Source: SZUA-229 sp041589455 (lineage in GTDB: Bacteria; Pseudomonadota; Gammaproteobacteria; SZUA-229). From it: a stretch of DNA of 64,000 nucleotides. Within the stretch, counting starts at the first letter, position 1; every line of letters starts with the position of its first letter. A program made the translations under genes and the position numbers. The DNA is taken from the NCBI GenBank assembly GCA_041589455.1, contig JBFHVQ010000002.1, positions 1 to 64,000 on the forward strand, read 5' to 3'. The notes beneath the pieces are model-generated. The model was given only the letters and a program-made list of their open reading frames with translations. It made no database searches and was not told the origin of the DNA. This document shows positions 16,425 through 26,006 of the stretch, piece by piece.

Positions 16425-19400
16425 TCAGTTTTTTCCAGCTCTATAACCTAATCCGATGCCAAGCCTGGATTTCATATCCTCCAGAATATAGTAACTGGCT
16501 GGCACCAATAGCAGGCTGACTATGGTTGCAAACATAACACCAAACGCTAATGATACAGCCATAGGGATTAAAAATTGCGCCTGCACACTTCGTTCCAGCA
16601 TCAATGGCGTCAGTCCTGCAAAGGTAGTCAGCGAGGTCAATATTATTGGCCTGAAACGAGCTGCTCCAGCTTCACGTATCGCACTGGTCAGATTAATACC
16701 TGATGCACGCTGCCGATTAATATAATCGACCAGCACCAGGTTATCATTAACCACTACTCCCGCGACAGCAATCATGCCACTCAGGGAAAGCAGGCTAATA
16801 TCAAGCCCAAGTAGTATGTGCCCCAGAATTGCACCAATTAAACCAAAAGGGATAGCACTCATCACCATCAGCGGCTGGGTGTATGATTTAAATGGAATCG
16901 CCATTAATGCATAAATACCGATCAACGCCATGATAAAGCCCTGATACATAGCAGTAATTAATTCATCCTGATTTTTCTGACTTCCTGACTTACTCCATTT
17001 CACGCCAGGGTAGGTTCCAGAAAAATCATCCAGGAAGTCTTTTCTAAGACTCTCATTAACCTGTGAAGGCACAGCTTTCGATTCGTCTATTCTGGCACTC
17101 ACCGTAACCACTCGCTTTCTATCGATGCGAAGAATCTCAGTTGAACTCGATGCAAAATGTATATCTGCCACTTCAGCAATTGGCACATCGGAACCATCAT
17201 CTAGCCTGATAAACATTGTCTCAAGAAAATACAAGGATTCTCGTTGCGACGCCGGATAACGCACAACGACCTTGACTTCATCTCGACCACGCTGAATACG
17301 CTGAATCTCTTCACCGTAAAATGCCTGCCTGACCTGACGCGCTAATAACTGAGGCGTTACACCAAGCGTTTCAGCATAAGGTTTTAATTTGAGTTGGACT
17401 TCTTTTTTTCCTGCCTCATAAGTATCCTGAATATCAAATACACCAGTATAAGATTTTAACTGCGCCTTTAATGCCGCAGATGCTTTAATCAGCTTTTCAA
17501 TATCTTCCCCAGTTAAGTCAACACTGACTTCAGGACCAGAATCACGCAAGCTCGATTGAAATGTTAATTGAGTAGCTCCTACAACCTCCCCAACCGACTC
17601 ACGCCATAAACGTAAAATCTCCTCGCTTTCTACTTTTCGATCTTCAGATGCGGCCAACGAAAGCGATACCTCTCCTACATGAGATCCTTCCTTGCCACTG
17701 CGACTAACAACCTGCAAGCCTATTGTCGACACGATACTTTCTATTTGCTCCTCACCACTGCGAATTCTTAATTGCTTCCTTAGCTCCTGAGCCACCTGTT
17801 CAATTTTCTCTACCGCATTTTCAGTTTTATCTACAGGCGTTCCCTGCGCAAAAGCAACACTCGCAATTGCGATGTCACCTTCCACTTTCGGGAAGAATAA
17901 AAGATGTATCCAGCCCCCGTATAACACAGTTATAAAAATCAAAAAAGCACCTACAAAACTCGACACAGTTAAATAACGCCACTGCAACACTCGATCAAGA
18001 AATGGCTTATATTTATATTCGATGAATTTTTCCAGCCAGCTAGAAAATGTTTTCTGAAATTTTGTATAGCGATGCTTTCCGGAAGATTGTTCTTTTATAT
18101 TCGATAGATGTGCAGGCAATACAAAGAGACATTCCACCAGTGAAAACAACAGTGTAATTATCACCACCTGCGGTATCACCATCCATAGTCGCCCATCAGC
18201 TCCAGGCAAGAACAATATTGGCATAAAAGCAACAACACTGGTAAGAACTGCAAAGGTAACGGGCACCGATACACTTTGCGCACCGGCAATTGCTCCCTGC
18301 AAACCTAGCTGTCCACTCCTATGATACTTATGAATATTTTCACCAACAACAATTGCATCATCGACGACAATTCCCAGCACGAGAATAAAGCCAAACATTG
18401 AAATCATATTAATGGAGCCATCAAAATAGGGCAACAACCAGAACGCCCCCATAAATGATATTGGTATACCAAGACTAACCCAGAAAGCAACTTTAAAACG
18501 CAGGAATAGTACCAGCACCATGAACACCAGAAATAAACCTGTCAACGCATTGCGCGTCAACAAATTCATTCTACTTTTAAAATAATCTGATTTATCCTGC
18601 CAGACATTCAGCGTCACACCCTGAGGCAATTGAGGATTCTTATTCTCTATATATTGCTTAATGCTATCTGATATCTGCAGAATATTCTGTTCACCCAATC
18701 GATAAACCGTTATTAGAATACCTGGCTCACCATTAAAACGCCCTTCAAATTCAACATCCTCAAAGCCATCAACAACTCGTGCAACATCTTCCAGCTTCAA
18801 TAACTTACCATCTGCTGAAGCCCTTAACGTTATATCTTTAAAGTCATCGGCCCAGTATGATTGTGATTGCGTACGAAGCAACACATCACCACTACTGGTT
18901 TTAAGCTTTCCTCCTGGCAGATCAAGTGATGCACTACGAACTGCCTGTGCAACCTCATCGAAACTGAGGTCAAATTCATGTAATCGCCCTTCAGATAATT
19001 CAATGTTAAGCTCATAATTCCGTGCATTGACAATTTCAACCTGTGTAATACCGTCTAGCTCTGTTATTTCATCCCTAACCAGTTCTGCAATGCTTTTTAA
19101 CGTCTGCTCATCCGTGCTTCCTGCGACCACTACATTTGCAACACTCGTCTTAATACTGATTTCTCGAATGATCGGTCGCTCGACATTTTCTGGAAAATTA
19201 CTAATTGTATCGACGCGGGATTTAATCTCATCCATGATTTCACGCGTTTCATAGCCTGGCTCGACATCTGCACGAACATTACACACACCTTCTGACGCAC
19301 GGCTGACCAGTGTTCGTATACCTTCAATATCAAATATTGATTCTTCAACGCGGACACAGACTGAACGTTCAATTTCCTCTGGAGACGCACCCGGATACAA

Positions 19401-19550
19401 GACATTTACTGACACCATATCCAGGGATATATTGGGAATAAGTTCCTTGCGTGTATCTTGAAGTGAAAGAAACCCTGCAACAACAATTAGCACCATCATT
19501 AAATTTGCCGCAACTCTGTTTTCAGCAAACCAGGCGATTAAATTATTCAT
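16425..19550 (-). CDS. RND efflux transporter permease
   Basis: The 1041-residue protein has the AcrB/HAE-1 family layout: an N-terminal membrane helix, a large periplasmic loop, a block of helices with the proton-relay Asp pair (GIVVDDAIVVGEN), a second periplasmic loop and a final helix block (VNDNLVLVDYINRQR). It forms the inner-membrane trimeric pump that exports drugs, lipids or other hydrophobic compounds using the proton gradient. It overlaps the adaptor gene by eight bases. No outer-membrane channel gene or regulator is adjacent, so a shared TolC-type channel is likely. Substrate cannot be told. Confidence 0.93.
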   Translation of the reverse strand: MNNLIAWFAENRVAANLMMVLIVVAGFLSLQDTRKELIPNISLDMVSVNVLYPGASPEEIERSVCVRVEESIFDIEGIRTLVSRASEGVCNVRADVEPGYETREIMDEIKSRVDTISNFPENVERPIIREISIKTSVANVVVAGSTDEQTLKSIAELVRDEITELDGITQVEIVNARNYELNIELSEGRLHEFDLSFDEVAQAVRSASLDLPGGKLKTSSGDVLLRTQSQSYWADDFKDITLRASADGKLLKLEDVARVVDGFEDVEFEGRFNGEPGILITVYRLGEQNILQISDSIKQYIENKNPQLPQGVTLNVWQDKSDYFKSRMNLLTRNALTGLFLVFMVLVLFLRFKVAFWVSLGIPISFMGAFWLLPYFDGSINMISMFGFILVLGIVVDDAIVVGENIHKYHRSGQLGLQGAIAGAQSVSVPVTFAVLTSVVAFMPILFLPGADGRLWMVIPQVVIITLLFSLVECLFVLPAHLSNIKEQSSGKHRYTKFQKTFSSWLEKFIEYKYKPFLDRVLQWRYLTVSSFVGAFLIFITVLYGGWIHLLFFPKVEGDIAIASVAFAQGTPVDKTENAVEKIEQVAQELRKQLRIRSGEEQIESIVSTIGLQVVSRSGKEGSHVGEVSLSLAASEDRKVESEEILRLWRESVGEVVGATQLTFQSSLRDSGPEVSVDLTGEDIEKLIKASAALKAQLKSYTGVFDIQDTYEAGKKEVQLKLKPYAETLGVTPQLLARQVRQAFYGEEIQRIQRGRDEVKVVVRYPASQRESLYFLETMFIRLDDGSDVPIAEVADIHFASSSTEILRIDRKRVVTVSARIDESKAVPSQVNESLRKDFLDDFSGTYPGVKWSKSGSQKNQDELITAMYQGFIMALIGIYALMAIPFKSYTQPLMVMSAIPFGLIGAILGHILLGLDISLLSLSGMIAVAGVVVNDNLVLVDYINRQRASGINLTSAIREAGAARFRPIILTSLTTFAGLTPLMLERSVQAQFLIPMAVSLAFGVMFATIVSLLLVPASYYILEDMKSRLGIGLGYRAGKN

Positions 19551-20769
19551 TTGGGTTTAACGTTCTACTTGAATTATCTTGTATGAATGGCTTCGACCTT
19601 AGGGGCATTTTATCAACAGGAAAATCTATTGAAGTAACAACAACACGCTCTCCTGTTTTAATACCTGACTCGATATAAACAACTTCAGCATCCTTTCCAT
19701 ATAATCTGACATGACGCCTTTCCAGCTGATCATTATGATTAACCAACCATAACTCATCAGCACCTCGTAAAGCTACGCGTGGAATCTTGAAAACATTTTC
19801 CTTAGGCTCTCCTGTCAAAACAGCCCTGACAAACATGCCTGGCGTCAGCGGCGGCACATTCAACTGTATCGCCTGTTCATATGGCTTGTCGATTTTTGCT
19901 ACCAGTTTAATTAAACGACTTTTTGCATCAAGTTGATGCTCCAGATATGAAAACTCAGCTCCCCACTGATAACTAGCATTCTGATATTCGGCGCTCAAAC
20001 TAATTTTAATATCATTAAACTGACTATTATCACCTAAATTAACACCCAGCAGATGAATCTGTTGCAGGCTCAATGGTAGACCAACTTCTACAGACTCTAT
20101 CGAGTAAACATCTGCCAGAACGGTCCCACTCGCAACAAACTGTCCCTGATCAATAAACTTTTTACTGACTCTGCCATCAAACGGCGCTTCGATTTTAGTT
20201 CGCTGTAATTGCAGTTTAGCTAATTCATAATCAGCTTTTGCCGACTTAAGACTAGCCTGAGCTTCAATCAGGTGTGGTTTTTTTAATGCATAATCAGTAC
20301 TCGATGAAACATTGCGACCAATCTGTTTTAAATCAAACCTTGCCTGTTCAGCTTCAATTTTTACACGCGCCAGTTTTTGCTCTGCCGAAGCAACATTTGA
20401 CTCGGATCTGGCGAGAGCCAACTGATATTCTAAATCTTCTATTTGAAGTAATAGATCGCCTTTTTTAAATTTTCCAGCCCTGAACTTTGCAGGCGATACA
20501 TAGTCAATTTTACCACTGACTTCCGCCACCAGACTAATTGCCTGACTGGCAGCGACATTGCCCTGTGAAACAATCGGAACTGATATTGATTCAGACTTCG
20601 CGACAATGTACTCAACCAACGGCGGCTCATCTCGAACTATCTTTTTTTCAGCTTCTGGCTTAAATATAACCAGTAGAACAACAATAATTATAGATACGCT
20701 AAACACGATACCGACATACAATCCCTGCCTGTTATTAGCGAGCTGATCTTTGCTCTTGTGTTCATTCAT
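19543..20769 (-). CDS. RND efflux periplasmic adaptor (membrane fusion) protein
   Basis: The 408-residue protein has an N-terminal membrane anchor (about residues 18-38), a split biotinyl-lipoyl-like domain (VSGKIDYVSPAKFRAGKFKKGD ... APFDGRVSKKFIDQGQFV), a helical hairpin between them and a C-terminal beta-barrel. It bridges the permease to an outer-membrane channel. The gene lies directly upstream of the permease with an eight-base overlap, so the pair is co-translated. It is 13 bases downstream of rmuC and may share that transcript. Confidence 0.92.
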   Translation of the reverse strand: MNEHKSKDQLANNRQGLYVGIVFSVSIIIVVLLVIFKPEAEKKIVRDEPPLVEYIVAKSESISVPIVSQGNVAASQAISLVAEVSGKIDYVSPAKFRAGKFKKGDLLLQIEDLEYQLALARSESNVASAEQKLARVKIEAEQARFDLKQIGRNVSSSTDYALKKPHLIEAQASLKSAKADYELAKLQLQRTKIEAPFDGRVSKKFIDQGQFVASGTVLADVYSIESVEVGLPLSLQQIHLLGVNLGDNSQFNDIKISLSAEYQNASYQWGAEFSYLEHQLDAKSRLIKLVAKIDKPYEQAIQLNVPPLTPGMFVRAVLTGEPKENVFKIPRVALRGADELWLVNHNDQLERRHVRLYGKDAEVVYIESGIKTGERVVVTSIDFPVDKMPLRSKPFIQDNSSRTLNPNE

Positions 20770-20782
20770 AATTGTTTATTGG

Positions 20783-22132
20783 CTATTCGCTTTTATGGGT
20801 TAATATAGTGTCAACATCTTCCTCTATCATTTCAACCTTCTCAATTTTCTCAAATCTTGACGTTATCTTCCTGGCAGATGTATGTACCTCACTGACATCT
20901 TTATTTGCCTGTGATATATGCTTAGCCAGATTATCCATGCGCATCTGAAATCGAGAAAAGTCTTTTGATAATGCAACCAGGTGCTCTTGTATCAAGTGCA
21001 CCTGTTTTCGTGTTGCTGAATCTTTCAAAACTGCGCGCGCTGTGGTTAGCACAGCCATTAATGTTGTAGGCGAAACCATCCAGACACGCGCTCGCTGAGA
21101 CTCTTCTACAAGATCATAGTAGTGTGCATGTATTTCAGCAAATATTGCTTCTGCCGGTATAAACATCACCGCGCCGTCAGATGTCTCTCCGGGTATAATG
21201 TATTTTCCTGCAATATCATTTACATGCTTTTTAATATCTTTTTTAAATTGTTTTTCAGCCGCCATACGCTCAATTTCAGACGCCTCAATATCCATCATCT
21301 TCTGATAGGACTCTAATGGAAATTTTGAATCGATTGCAATATCACCGCTTGGCTCTGGCAGAAACAGCATACAGTCTACCCGCGTGCTATTCGACAAGGT
21401 ATATTGAAATGAAAAACTGTTTTCCGGCATTACATTACGCACCAGCGATGCCAGCTGCACCTCACCAAAGGCACCACGTGATCGCTTGTCGGCTAGTACC
21501 TCCTGGAGACTAACGACATTACCTGATAGTTCAGTGATTTTCTTCTGCGCCTCATCGATCAGTGCCAATCGTTTTACTACATCAGCAAAGGTTGCCGTGG
21601 TTTTTTCAAAACCCTCATTAAGACGTTTATCTACCTGACCTGATATTTCTTTAAGGCGCAAATCAGTTGACTGAGTCAAGGCTTCAACTTTCTTACCGAG
21701 TGCCTCACCATTTCGAGACAGTGCTTCCGTTACCTGATTTCGTACTTCAGACATGCCTAGTGTTAGACTATCCTGTTGTGTTTTCAATGCATCTAACTGA
21801 CGCGCCTCAAATGACTCACGATGGCGATTTAAACCAAGTTGTATAGATTCACTATTACTAGCCATTTTTTCCATAAGCTGACTAGTCAGTTCAGCGACTC
21901 TTCGTTCCTGGGAAGTCTGTAGATCATGCATCTTTTCAGACAACATGTTCTGAATTTCATTCAACTGTTGCGTTTGTTGCTGCCTGTCCTGTACCAACTG
22001 CTCCTGCAACACTTGTAACAATTGACTCTTATAGAGTCTGAACTGACTACTCAGCCACCAGAACAGGGCGACAATCACCAGTGCTATCGCAATTGCAAAT
22101 ATCAGTAGTTGATTGTCCAAGTCTACATTCAT
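20783..22132 (-). CDS. rmuC: DNA recombination protein RmuC
   Basis: The 449-residue protein has an N-terminal membrane segment (LLIFAIAIALVIVALFWWL), a long Gln/Glu-rich coiled coil (about residues 35-180) and the RmuC nuclease-like core (RGAFGEVQLASLVRNVMPEN, DCMLFLPEPSGDIAIDSKFPLESY, VMFIPAEAIFAEI). RmuC limits rearrangements at inverted repeats and has a restriction-endonuclease-like fold. It is the first gene of a minus-strand run that continues into the RND pair. Confidence 0.94.
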   Translation of the reverse strand: MNVDLDNQLLIFAIAIALVIVALFWWLSSQFRLYKSQLLQVLQEQLVQDRQQQTQQLNEIQNMLSEKMHDLQTSQERRVAELTSQLMEKMASNSESIQLGLNRHRESFEARQLDALKTQQDSLTLGMSEVRNQVTEALSRNGEALGKKVEALTQSTDLRLKEISGQVDKRLNEGFEKTTATFADVVKRLALIDEAQKKITELSGNVVSLQEVLADKRSRGAFGEVQLASLVRNVMPENSFSFQYTLSNSTRVDCMLFLPEPSGDIAIDSKFPLESYQKMMDIEASEIERMAAEKQFKKDIKKHVNDIAGKYIIPGETSDGAVMFIPAEAIFAEIHAHYYDLVEESQRARVWMVSPTTLMAVLTTARAVLKDSATRKQVHLIQEHLVALSKDFSRFQMRMDNLAKHISQANKDVSEVHTSARKITSRFEKIEKVEMIEEDVDTILTHKSE

Positions 22133-22267
22133 ACTAAACTCTCATTAAAATTACTATTCATGGCAACAATTACCATTATTTACCTATATCCCACACGATA
22201 ATCCCTTTTTTAGCTCACCTTTTCCGAGGTATCATTGCCACTTTTCATATTTCACAACAATACCACA

Positions 22268-23134
22268 ATGCCAAATATTCTTCTCACCGGTGTCGCTACT
22301 CTGGACACCATTAATCAGGTAGCACACTACCCACCAGAGGATAGCGAAGTCAGGGCGTCAGTACAGCAACTACGCCTGGGGGGAAATGCGGCTAATTCGG
22401 CTGTTGTGCTTCAGCAACTCGGTGCGCATACTTTCCTTCTGGCAAATCGTGCCGATGACAATCAGGCCGACTTTATTTTCACACAACTGGAACAGCGCGG
22501 CATTAACACCGGCTTCTGTCCTGTTCAAATGGATAGCTGTACCCCGACATCTTATATCACCCTTAGCCAGAGTACTGGCTCACGTAGCATTGTACATTAC
22601 CGTAAGCTCGATGAACTCAACAGCAAAGACTTCAAAACACTCCCACTGGAGACTTTCGACTGGTTACATTTCGAAACGCGTGACTGTCATAATCTGTTAT
22701 TGATGCTGCAACACGCCAGTCAATATGCAGCAACAATTTCTCTGGAACTTGAAAAACCACGAGAACACATAGATTCCGTGATTCCATTTGCTGATTTACT
22801 GTTAATCTCACGCCCATTTGCAGAAGCCCGTTACTTTCAGTCAGCGAAAGAGTGCTTACAGCATTTTTCACAACTCTTCCCAGATAAAACCATTAGCTGT
22901 ACCTGGGGTGATGCAGGTGCCTGGATATATCATCAGAACAATATAATTCACCAGGCTGCATTTCCGGCAAGCCCACTAATTGAAAGCCTGGGCGCTGGTG
23001 ACACCTATAATGCTGCAATTATTTATGCACTGGCAAACATGCAACCGGTCAATGCCGCTATCAAATCCGCTTGCCAGCTTGCTGCGAAAAAATGCACACA
23101 AACTGGATTCGATAACTTAACCTTAAAGACATAG
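22268..23134 (+). CDS. PfkB-family carbohydrate kinase (ketohexokinase-like)
   Basis: The start is ATG 22268; an upstream TTG would add 11 unmatched residues. The 288-residue protein has the ribokinase-family N-terminal sugar site (LRLGGNAANSAVVLQQLG) and the C-terminal ATP and catalytic motif (ESLGAGDTYNAAIIYAL, catalytic Asp in GAGD). PfkB enzymes phosphorylate sugars or nucleosides; the overall layout is closest to ketohexokinase-like members, but the substrate is open. It leads a plus-strand run with a Rieske protein 19 bases downstream. Confidence 0.85.
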   Translation: MPNILLTGVATLDTINQVAHYPPEDSEVRASVQQLRLGGNAANSAVVLQQLGAHTFLLANRADDNQADFIFTQLEQRGINTGFCPVQMDSCTPTSYITLSQSTGSRSIVHYRKLDELNSKDFKTLPLETFDWLHFETRDCHNLLLMLQHASQYAATISLELEKPREHIDSVIPFADLLLISRPFAEARYFQSAKECLQHFSQLFPDKTISCTWGDAGAWIYHQNNIIHQAAFPASPLIESLGAGDTYNAAIIYALANMQPVNAAIKSACQLAAKKCTQTGFDNLTLKT

Positions 23135-23153
23135 TATTTAGTGGAGATTTAAT

Positions 23154-23489
23154 ATGTCAGACATTTTATGCAATATCAACGACATTACTGACCCTGGCGC
23201 AAAGGGCTTTAAACTGAAACAGGGACGCAATGAGCTACTGGTTTTCGTTGTAAAAAAAGAAGGGCAGATTTATGGCTATGAAAATGCCTGCCCTCACGCA
23301 GGAATCAATCTTGAATGGCAGGAGGATGACTTCCTGGATATCAATAAAGAACATATCCAGTGTTCGGTTCATGGTGCGTTATTTAAAATTGAGAACGGCG
23401 ACTGTATGGGTGGACCCTGCAATGGAGAGGGCCTGACACCCGTCAACCTCACACAGGATGAGCAGGGTAATATCAGCCTGTCTGAATAA
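23154..23489 (+). CDS. Rieske [2Fe-2S] protein
   Basis: The 111-residue soluble protein has both Rieske cluster boxes: CPHAG (C46, H48) and CSVHG (C70, H73). It lacks a membrane anchor or signal peptide, so it is a ferredoxin-like electron carrier rather than part of a cytochrome bc1 complex. GGAG precedes the start. It lies between a PfkB kinase and a BASS transporter with 19- and eight-base gaps. Its oxygenase or reductase partner is not in the window. Confidence 0.92.
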   Translation: MSDILCNINDITDPGAKGFKLKQGRNELLVFVVKKEGQIYGYENACPHAGINLEWQEDDFLDINKEHIQCSVHGALFKIENGDCMGGPCNGEGLTPVNLTQDEQGNISLSE

Positions 23490-23497
23490 CGATTCAC

Positions 23498-24403
23498 ATG
23501 CTATCACTGGCGACTCGCCTGTTTCCTGTCTGGGCCATTATTGGCTGTTATCTTGCCTGGCTTTCACCGGCGCTTTTCGCCTCTCTGAAACCAGGCATAT
23601 TCCCTTTGCTGGCATTAATTATGTTCAGCATGGGGTTGACGCTGCATTTTGATGACTTTTCTCGCGTCTTCAAAACCCCACGCCTGATTGCACTGGGCCT
23701 GTTACTGCAATACAGCATTATGCCAGCACTTGCTTTGCTGGTCTCCGCTACCCTCGGCCTGTCGCCTCTATTAACTGCTGGCATGATACTGGTTGGCGCA
23801 AGCCCTGGCGGCACCGCTTCTAATGTTATCTGTTATCTAGCGGGCGCCAACGTTGCTCTTTCGATCACCCTGACCAGCCTGTCGACCCTACTGGCAATAT
23901 TTCTAACGCCCTGGCTAAGCTGGTTTTATATCGACACCTCTATTCATGTACCGGCACTGGAGATGCTGAAAAGCATCTTCATGCTGGTGATAATACCTGT
24001 TAGCCTGGGCATTTTAATCAACCACTACCTGCATCGAAAGCTCACGCCTGTTCGCGAACTGTTTCCACTCATATCGGTTTTAGCCATCGTGACAATTATT
24101 TCTATTGTCGTCGCACTTAATCATGAACGACTAGGCACCCTTAGCCTGATGCTGGTACTTGCGGTGGTTATACATAATCTGAGTGGGTTGGGGATCGGTT
24201 ATGTAACGGCAAAATTTTTCGGATACAAAGAACAGGACTGCCGCACACTAGCGATCGAAACCGGCATGCAAAACTCCGGACTCGCAGTGGCTCTGGCAGT
24301 GAAATACTTTAGCCCGCTGGCAGCACTACCCGGTGCTATTTTCAGTATCTGGCACAATCTTAGCGGCTCTTTACTGGCCGCACTTTGGCGCAGCAGACGC
24401 TAA
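23498..24403 (+). CDS. BASS-family (bile acid:sodium symporter-like) transporter
   Basis: The 301-residue protein has about ten membrane helices and family motifs such as ILVGASPGGTASNVICYLAG and IETGMQNSGLAVALAVKYF. BASS transporters move organic anions or thiamine-pathway and 2-oxoacid compounds with sodium. Three genes (PfkB, Rieske, BASS) appear to form one operon. A paralogue, similar in length and in both motifs, lies at 29240-30184. Confidence 0.9.
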   Translation: MLSLATRLFPVWAIIGCYLAWLSPALFASLKPGIFPLLALIMFSMGLTLHFDDFSRVFKTPRLIALGLLLQYSIMPALALLVSATLGLSPLLTAGMILVGASPGGTASNVICYLAGANVALSITLTSLSTLLAIFLTPWLSWFYIDTSIHVPALEMLKSIFMLVIIPVSLGILINHYLHRKLTPVRELFPLISVLAIVTIISIVVALNHERLGTLSLMLVLAVVIHNLSGLGIGYVTAKFFGYKEQDCRTLAIETGMQNSGLAVALAVKYFSPLAALPGAIFSIWHNLSGSLLAALWRSRR

Positions 24404-24415
24404 CCTACCGCTTTA

Positions 24416-24886
24416 TCAACTGGCCTTACCACAACATTTTTTATATTTCTTACCACTGCCACAATAGCAGGAATCATTCCTGCCAGGAAGCGGCGCACTT
24501 AGAACAACAGCACTTTCTATCTGCTCACCATCAAGATAGAGCCACACCCCATCCTGCCTGACAAATCGACTCAACTCATGCATCTGCCCGGCAATTCCGC
24601 TCTCAACATAACTGGCTATAAATTCAACACTGGCTTCATCGCCCTGACTTTGATGCCGTATCACGTTTAACCCAGTCCAGTGTACTCCAGGTGACAAGGT
24701 CAGCTGTAATGGACATGTTGATGGATGCCAGCTCGCCCTGATAAAAGCTTCATTGCCGCTCTGATAAGCAACATAACGTGAGCGCATCAGCTGCTCAGCG
24801 GTCTCTGCTCGACGCTTTCCATGAATAATAGAAAAGCAACACTCATCTGAATTTTCACCACTCCCACAGAGACATTTTTCGCTCAT
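24416..24886 (-). CDS. ychJ: YchJ-family SEC-C motif protein
   Basis: The start at 24886 gives MSEKCLCGSG, which matches the family N-terminus; an ATG three codons earlier is possible. The 156-residue protein has an N-terminal cysteine motif (CLCGSGENSDECC), a central NTF2-like domain (LMRSRYVAYQSGN, SWHPSTCP) and a C-terminal SEC-C zinc motif (CYCGSGKKYKKCC). SEC-C domains bind zinc and contact proteins such as SecB in SecA. YchJ proteins have no settled role. It is convergent with the BASS gene. Confidence 0.9.
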   Translation of the reverse strand: MSEKCLCGSGENSDECCFSIIHGKRRAETAEQLMRSRYVAYQSGNEAFIRASWHPSTCPLQLTLSPGVHWTGLNVIRHQSQGDEASVEFIASYVESGIAGQMHELSRFVRQDGVWLYLDGEQIESAVVLSAPLPGRNDSCYCGSGKKYKKCCGKAS

Positions 24887-24982
24887 ATTGGCCATCCAAT
24901 TTAAACTATCTAACTGATTTTAATATAAATATGATACAAATACTGCACAAAGGAAAGATCTGTCTTTTACCTCTGGGGGATA

Positions 24983-25011
24983 TTGACAATTGCAGCAACT
25001 GATACTATTGT
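24983..25011 (+). promoter_or_regulatory. Sigma70-like promoter of the tusA-like gene
   Basis: TTGACA (24983-24988) and TATTGT (25006-25011) are separated by 17 bases. The -35 box is perfect and the -10 matches four of six. It would give a leader of about 55 bases before the tusA-like start at 25073. Confidence 0.55.
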
Positions 25012-25072
25012 AAGTAAACGATCACTAACTTGATCTATACAAAAATGTTTCTGAATAATGAGGAGAAACCCA

Positions 25073-25300
25073 ATGAGTTTCGACGCTGAATTAGACGCTA
25101 AAGGTCTAAACTGCCCCCTGCCTATCCTGCGCGCCAAGAAAGCTATTGCTGAACTGTCTGCAGGTCAGGTTTTAAAAATTGTTGCTACTGACCCAGGTTC
25201 AGTAAAAGACTTTGAAGCTTTCTGCAAACAGACTGGTAACGAATTACTGTCTAGCGCAGAAGCTGGTGGAGCTTTCGAGTTCATGATCAAGAAGTCTTAA
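25073..25300 (+). CDS. tusA: TusA-family sulfur carrier protein
   Basis: The start at 25073 has AGGAG eight bases upstream; the ATG at 25058 lies before that site. The 75-residue protein has the family signature LDAKGLNCPLPILRAKKAI with the sulfur-carrying Cys at 14 in CPxP. TusA-type proteins carry persulfide sulfur for tRNA thiolation, molybdenum cofactor synthesis or, in sulfur oxidisers, central sulfur transfer. It has its own promoter and terminator and so looks monocistronic. The exact paralogue (TusA against another family member) cannot be decided here, so the symbol is by family. Confidence 0.88.
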   Translation: MSFDAELDAKGLNCPLPILRAKKAIAELSAGQVLKIVATDPGSVKDFEAFCKQTGNELLSSAEAGGAFEFMIKKS

Positions 25301-25316
25301 TCGACATATTGATTAT

Positions 25317-25346
25317 AAAAAGGCACCAGCTTCTGGTGCCTTTTTT
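25317..25346 (+). terminator. Strong rho-independent terminator of the tusA-like gene
   Basis: GGCACCAG pairs with CTGGTGCC across a three-base loop, flanked by A and T runs that extend the stem and supply the U-tract. This is the clearest terminator in the window and separates the tusA-like gene from the TetR gene. Confidence 0.92.
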
Positions 25347-25379
25347 AATTGTACCATTACATTTAGTCAAACAAGGCCA

Positions 25380-25994
25380 TTGACCTTGACCAAACGACTC
25401 TCAGCAGAAGAAAGACGCGCCTCGATCATTACTGTTGCCAAGCGACTATTTGCAACTAACGGTTTCCATGGCGTTTCAATCGACGAAATTGTTAAAGAAG
25501 TCGGCGTCAGCCCAGCCATCCTGTACCGACACTTCGAATCTAAAGAAGAGCTCTACAAAGCCGTACTTCAGGAATTTTCAGCCACTCGTGAATCCTATGT
25601 TGAAACCATTGTCGCAGACGACATTGGCTTTGAGCAGGTTCTACGCGGCATGACAACCGTATTTGTTGCCAGCATTATGAATCACCCTGATATGCTGAAA
25701 ATGGAAATGCACTCCCAGTTAGAAGGCTCTGCTGCCAGCCAGGAATTTTTCCTTAATCGCTGGAAAAGCTTTACTGATTATATAGAATTTAATCTGACGG
25801 AACTTCAGGCCCAGGGTAAAATCAAAACCATCAATGCACAGGCTGCGGCACTGATGTACCAGGGCATTATAAGAGAGGTCCTGCTACTCAAATGCATGCA
25901 ACCAACCGATCGACTGCAGGACACACCCGTTGCCTTACTGGTCGATGAAGTGATTACACTATTTATGAAAATTATTGAAGCCAAGCGAAAATAA
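25380..25994 (+). CDS. TetR-family transcriptional regulator
   Basis: The 204-residue protein has an N-terminal TetR helix-turn-helix (RLFATNGFHGVSIDEIVKEVGVSPAILYRHFESKEELY) and a helical C-terminal ligand and dimer domain. The best start is TTG at 25380, with AAGG four bases upstream; another TTG lies two codons on. It is followed 12 bases later by a cyclophilin gene, so the two are probably co-transcribed. No effector can be inferred. Confidence 0.88.
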   Translation: MTLTKRLSAEERRASIITVAKRLFATNGFHGVSIDEIVKEVGVSPAILYRHFESKEELYKAVLQEFSATRESYVETIVADDIGFEQVLRGMTTVFVASIMNHPDMLKMEMHSQLEGSAASQEFFLNRWKSFTDYIEFNLTELQAQGKIKTINAQAAALMYQGIIREVLLLKCMQPTDRLQDTPVALLVDEVITLFMKIIEAKRK

Positions 25995-26006
25995 CCGGGG
26001 TTAACC

